Assembly (NCBI GenBank): GCA_011605715.1
Contig: JAAOZO010000133.1
Span: forward strand, 1 to 8,541
Length of the DNA: 8,541 nucleotides
Direction of reading: 5' to 3'
DNA from: Nitrososphaerota archaeon
Lineage (GTDB): Archaea; Thermoproteota; EX4484-205; JAAOZO01
The notes below the pieces were generated by a model. That model made no database searches. It saw only the letters and a program-made list of their open reading frames with translations, and was not told the origin of the DNA. The translations under genes and the position numbers were made by a program. This document shows positions 6,636 through 8,541 of the stretch, piece by piece (positions within the stretch are counted from its first letter, which is position 1; the number at the start of each line of letters is the position of its first letter).

Positions 6636-7847
6636 CTATTTTTTTCTTGCTGCAACTATTTTTATTACATCTCTGTCTCTCAGCACGTAGCTTTCTGGTA
6701 GTCTTAGACCAGTTCTAACATCAACAGCATATATAAAATGTTTTGCGAGATCGCTATGAACTTTTTCAGCTAGGTCACGAGCTGTAGAATTTGGAGGCAT
6801 AAGATAAGCATCTGGGAGTACGTTACCGTGGCTATCTGAAAGCTTCTTCTCGTCTAGAACAGGATAAACAACGTTCATGCGTAAGAGCTTAAAGACTGCA
6901 AAGTTTATAGCAAACTGTACTCCTGTTCTTAGCCACTTTCCAAAGACTCTATCTGAAACATAAGAAAGTGCTCTTTTTTGTTTTTCGTTTAATCTTTGTT
7001 CGTCTACGATCTTGAAGGTTTCTTCTCCAGGCACATACTTTATCATGCCTGCTTTTTCAGCTCTCCTTAAGGCTAGTTCTGCGTCAGCAGAGCATGGAAT
7101 GACAAACCTTTCTCCAAACTCTTTTGTTAGTTTTTCATAGTTTTCACTTGCTGAAGGTAAATCCATCTTGTTTGCAACTATGAGGGTTGGTTTTGCCCTC
7201 TGCCTAAGTGCAAAAGAAAAATGCTCTAAGTCTTCCTCTTTCCATTCCGAGAATTTCTTTCCTTCAAGATTACTTAGCCTTAAAGCTTCTAGTATGATGC
7301 TTGGTTCTATTCCTGCGCCAGAGAATATAAACCCTAGAGCAGTAGGAAGGTCCCATTTTCTCGACTCCATCAACCGCTCGATACGCTTTCTTCTTTCTTC
7401 TATGAATCTCTTAAACCACATAACTAATTCTTTCTCAACTTGGTAGTAATCTTTTACTGGATCGCCTTTTCCAGGTTCAACTATCTTTCCTTCTTCGTCA
7501 ATACTACCTGAAGCATCCACGACGTGCAGTAGAACGTCGGAGCTCATTGCAACCTTAAGGAACTGGTTTCCAAGTCCTCTTCCTAAATGAGCACCTTCAA
7601 TTAATCCTGGCAGGTCTATGATTTCAACTGGTATAAATCTCCATCCTTCCACACAAACAGAATTTCTTGGGTTGTCTTTAACTTTGAACTCTTTGCATAC
7701 ACAAAGTGTTTGAACATATGCTCTTCCATGGTTGGGTACCTTTGTTGTAAATGGGTAGGTCGAGATTTTTGCGTTTAGAAGTGTTGCAGCATTGAAAAAA
7801 GTTGTCTTTCCAACGTTAGTCTTCCCTATTATGCCTATCCTCACCAT
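6636..7847 (-). CDS. ychF: archaeal YchF/Ygr210-type GTPase with TGS domain (Obg/HflX-like superfamily)
   Basis: This is a translation-associated P-loop GTPase, often labelled 'redox-regulated ATPase YchF' in archaea. The 403 residues show G1 GKTNVGKTT (8-16), G3 DLPG (78-81) followed by LIEGAHLGRGLGNQFL, G4 NKMD (226-229), and G5 SADAELALRRAEKAG (253-267). A TGS domain (about 327-402) ends the protein, with helical insertions at about 130-215. G4 is NKMD, which favours GTP. Bacterial YchF and eukaryotic OLA1 carry an altered G4 and prefer ATP, so this belongs to the Ygr210-like archaeal branch and the symbol is a family label. Cys49, Cys51 and Cys65 cluster between G1 and G3, in a segment that is usually Cys-bearing in this branch. 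The gene is co-oriented with the upstream tRNA thiolase gene but separated by 109 bases containing its own TATA box. The ATG at 7845-7847 opens directly into the first beta strand. Confidence 0.92.
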   Translation of the reverse strand: MVRIGIIGKTNVGKTTFFNAATLLNAKISTYPFTTKVPNHGRAYVQTLCVCKEFKVKDNPRNSVCVEGWRFIPVEIIDLPGLIEGAHLGRGLGNQFLKVAMSSDVLLHVVDASGSIDEEGKIVEPGKGDPVKDYYQVEKELVMWFKRFIEERRKRIERLMESRKWDLPTALGFIFSGAGIEPSIILEALRLSNLEGKKFSEWKEEDLEHFSFALRQRAKPTLIVANKMDLPSASENYEKLTKEFGERFVIPCSADAELALRRAEKAGMIKYVPGEETFKIVDEQRLNEKQKRALSYVSDRVFGKWLRTGVQFAINFAVFKLLRMNVVYPVLDEKKLSDSHGNVLPDAYLMPPNSTARDLAEKVHSDLAKHFIYAVDVRTGLRLPESYVLRDRDVIKIVAARKK

Positions 7848-7875
7848 ATTTTTCAGTATTAGAACTCAAGCACAG

Positions 7876-7885
7876 AATATAAAAT
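7876..7885 (-). promoter_or_regulatory. TATA box of the GTPase gene
   Basis: Minus-strand ATTTTATATT is centred about 33 bases before the ATG, so the transcript should start near 7855 with a leader of only about eight bases and no Shine-Dalgarno site. The core TTTTATATTCT is identical to that of the PRC-barrel promoter. Confidence 0.5.
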
Positions 7886-7956
7886 TTGTTGTTGGACGAA
7901 CAATAGCTTTTTCTGTTTTCAATTTACATTTACCCAATAGTAAAAGGATTAATACT

Positions 7957-8541
7957 TTACAATCTAGGTTTGATATTGAAAACTGTTTGCTTTAGTTCGT
8001 CTTCAAGCTTTAGCTTTAGTTCGCAAGCATTACAGATATCTTTTGAAGAAACTTCGCCACAAATTTTACACTCTTTTACTTCTTTACTTACGTTAGCTCC
8101 AAGTAACATTGCTTTTCTTATCTTTTCATAGCTCTCAAGTATTTGGTACCTTATGCCTGGGTGTTTATGTTCTAGCTCGTCTATTATACCTTTCACATCC
8201 TTTCTTATTACTTCTTTTCTATATGGGCACTCTAAGTTAAAGTTTAATGTTGGAAAGATTAGCTGCGCATAAAGCATAACTTCTTCCTCAGGACTCTTCT
8301 TTAGAGGCTTTATTCTTTTCACAAACTTCTTGTTACTTATTAAACCTTCGCCTCTTACTATTCTTGTAATGCTTCCCTCTATAAAGTTTAGTAGTGCACT
8401 TTCAACTTCATCATCAAGGTTGTGTCCTGTTGCAAGTTTTGTGGCTCCAAGTTCTCTTGCTTTTTTATTTAGTATATACCTTTTAAAGACTCCGCAGTAG
8501 TTACACAAACCTGGTCTAACTTTTGCTATTTCAGCTATCTC
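7957..8541 (-). CDS. TtuA/Ncs6-type tRNA 2-thiolation protein, C-terminal part (TIGR00269-like; cut by window edge)
   Basis: The frame stays open to the right edge, so the N-terminal zinc finger and the ATP-binding PP-loop lie outside. The TTG at 8506-8508 is an internal codon. 194 residues are visible. PGLCNYCGVFKRY followed by GATKLATGHNLDDEVES is typical of the TtcA/TtuA/Ncs6 adenylating sulfurtransferases. Cys13 and Cys16 (numbered from the first visible residue) together with Cys105 in LECPY correspond to the three cysteines that hold the iron-sulfur cluster in TtuA. A C-terminal zinc finger has CKIC (158-161) and CNAC (170-173). The enzyme thiolates uridine in tRNA: U54 (m5s2U54, thermostability) if TtuA, wobble U34 if Ncs6/NcsA. 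The visible part does not decide which, so no symbol is given. It ends 109 bases before the co-oriented GTPase gene. Confidence 0.88.
   Translation of the reverse strand, partial: EIAEIAKVRPGLCNYCGVFKRYILNKKARELGATKLATGHNLDDEVESALLNFIEGSITRIVRGEGLISNKKFVKRIKPLKKSPEEEVMLYAQLIFPTLNFNLECPYRKEVIRKDVKGIIDELEHKHPGIRYQILESYEKIRKAMLLGANVSKEVKECKICGEVSSKDICNACELKLKLEDELKQTVFNIKPRL

Noticed and set aside
6573..6701. 42-codon plus-strand ORF preceded by AGGTGG
   Set aside because: The purine motif sits only about one base from the ATG, too close to work, and most of the ORF is antisense to the end of the GTPase gene.
8506..8508. TTG as a start codon for the tRNA thiolase gene
   Set aside because: The frame continues to the right edge, and the family needs an N-terminal PP-loop domain before the CNYC motif.

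Overview
The window looks like part of the chromosome of an AT-rich archaeon of the TACK (eocyte) side, probably a thermophile. The best evidence is a full-length EF-1alpha at 2234-3547. Between G3 and G4 it carries the longer form of the loop (KGEFETGISPEG, residues 123-134) that crenarchaeal and eukaryotic EF-1alpha share and that euryarchaeal proteins lack. Also consistent are archaeal TATA-type promoters with short or absent leaders, a DUF996 membrane protein, an archaeal-type YchF/Ygr210 GTPase, and a TtuA/Ncs6-type tRNA thiolase with a C-terminal zinc finger. I cannot name the lineage more precisely (Bathyarchaeia-like, Thermoproteota or relatives).

Layout. 1-1602 (+): the 3' part of a large TIM-barrel glycoside-hydrolase-like protein of the DUF6259 type, cut by the left edge. 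1603-2180: a long AT-rich gap with no convincing gene. 2181-3547 (+): promoter, Shine-Dalgarno site and gene for EF-1alpha. 3548-3811: a convergent gap with oligo-T termination signals for both strands. 3812-4849 (-): a uroporphyrinogen-decarboxylase-like (URO-D/MtaA superfamily) protein with a changed metal motif. 4850-5113: a divergent promoter region with a 7+7 bp inverted repeat. 5114-5716 (+): a DUF996 membrane protein ending in nine prolines. 5915-6349 (+): a small PRC-barrel protein with a proline-rich linker and a C-terminal zinc ribbon, apparently read from a leaderless mRNA. 6350-6635: a convergent gap. 6636-7847 (-): the YchF/Ygr210 GTPase with a TGS domain. 7957-8541 (-): the C-terminal part of the tRNA thiolase, cut by the right edge.

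The genes do not form one pathway. Three belong to translation: EF-1alpha (tRNA delivery), the ribosome-associated GTPase family, and tRNA 2-thiolation. Two may act at the membrane or cell envelope: DUF996 and the PRC-barrel protein, which are adjacent, co-oriented and both proline-rich. The remaining two, the hydrolase-like protein and the URO-D-like protein, are probably metabolic and have no partners in view. Most genes seem to be single transcription units with their own TATA box. I see no tRNA, rRNA, CRISPR array, insertion sequence or phage gene, and no clear new multi-gene system. The most interesting items are the archaeal DUF6259 protein, the altered metal site of the URO-D-like protein, and the DUF996/PRC-barrel pair.
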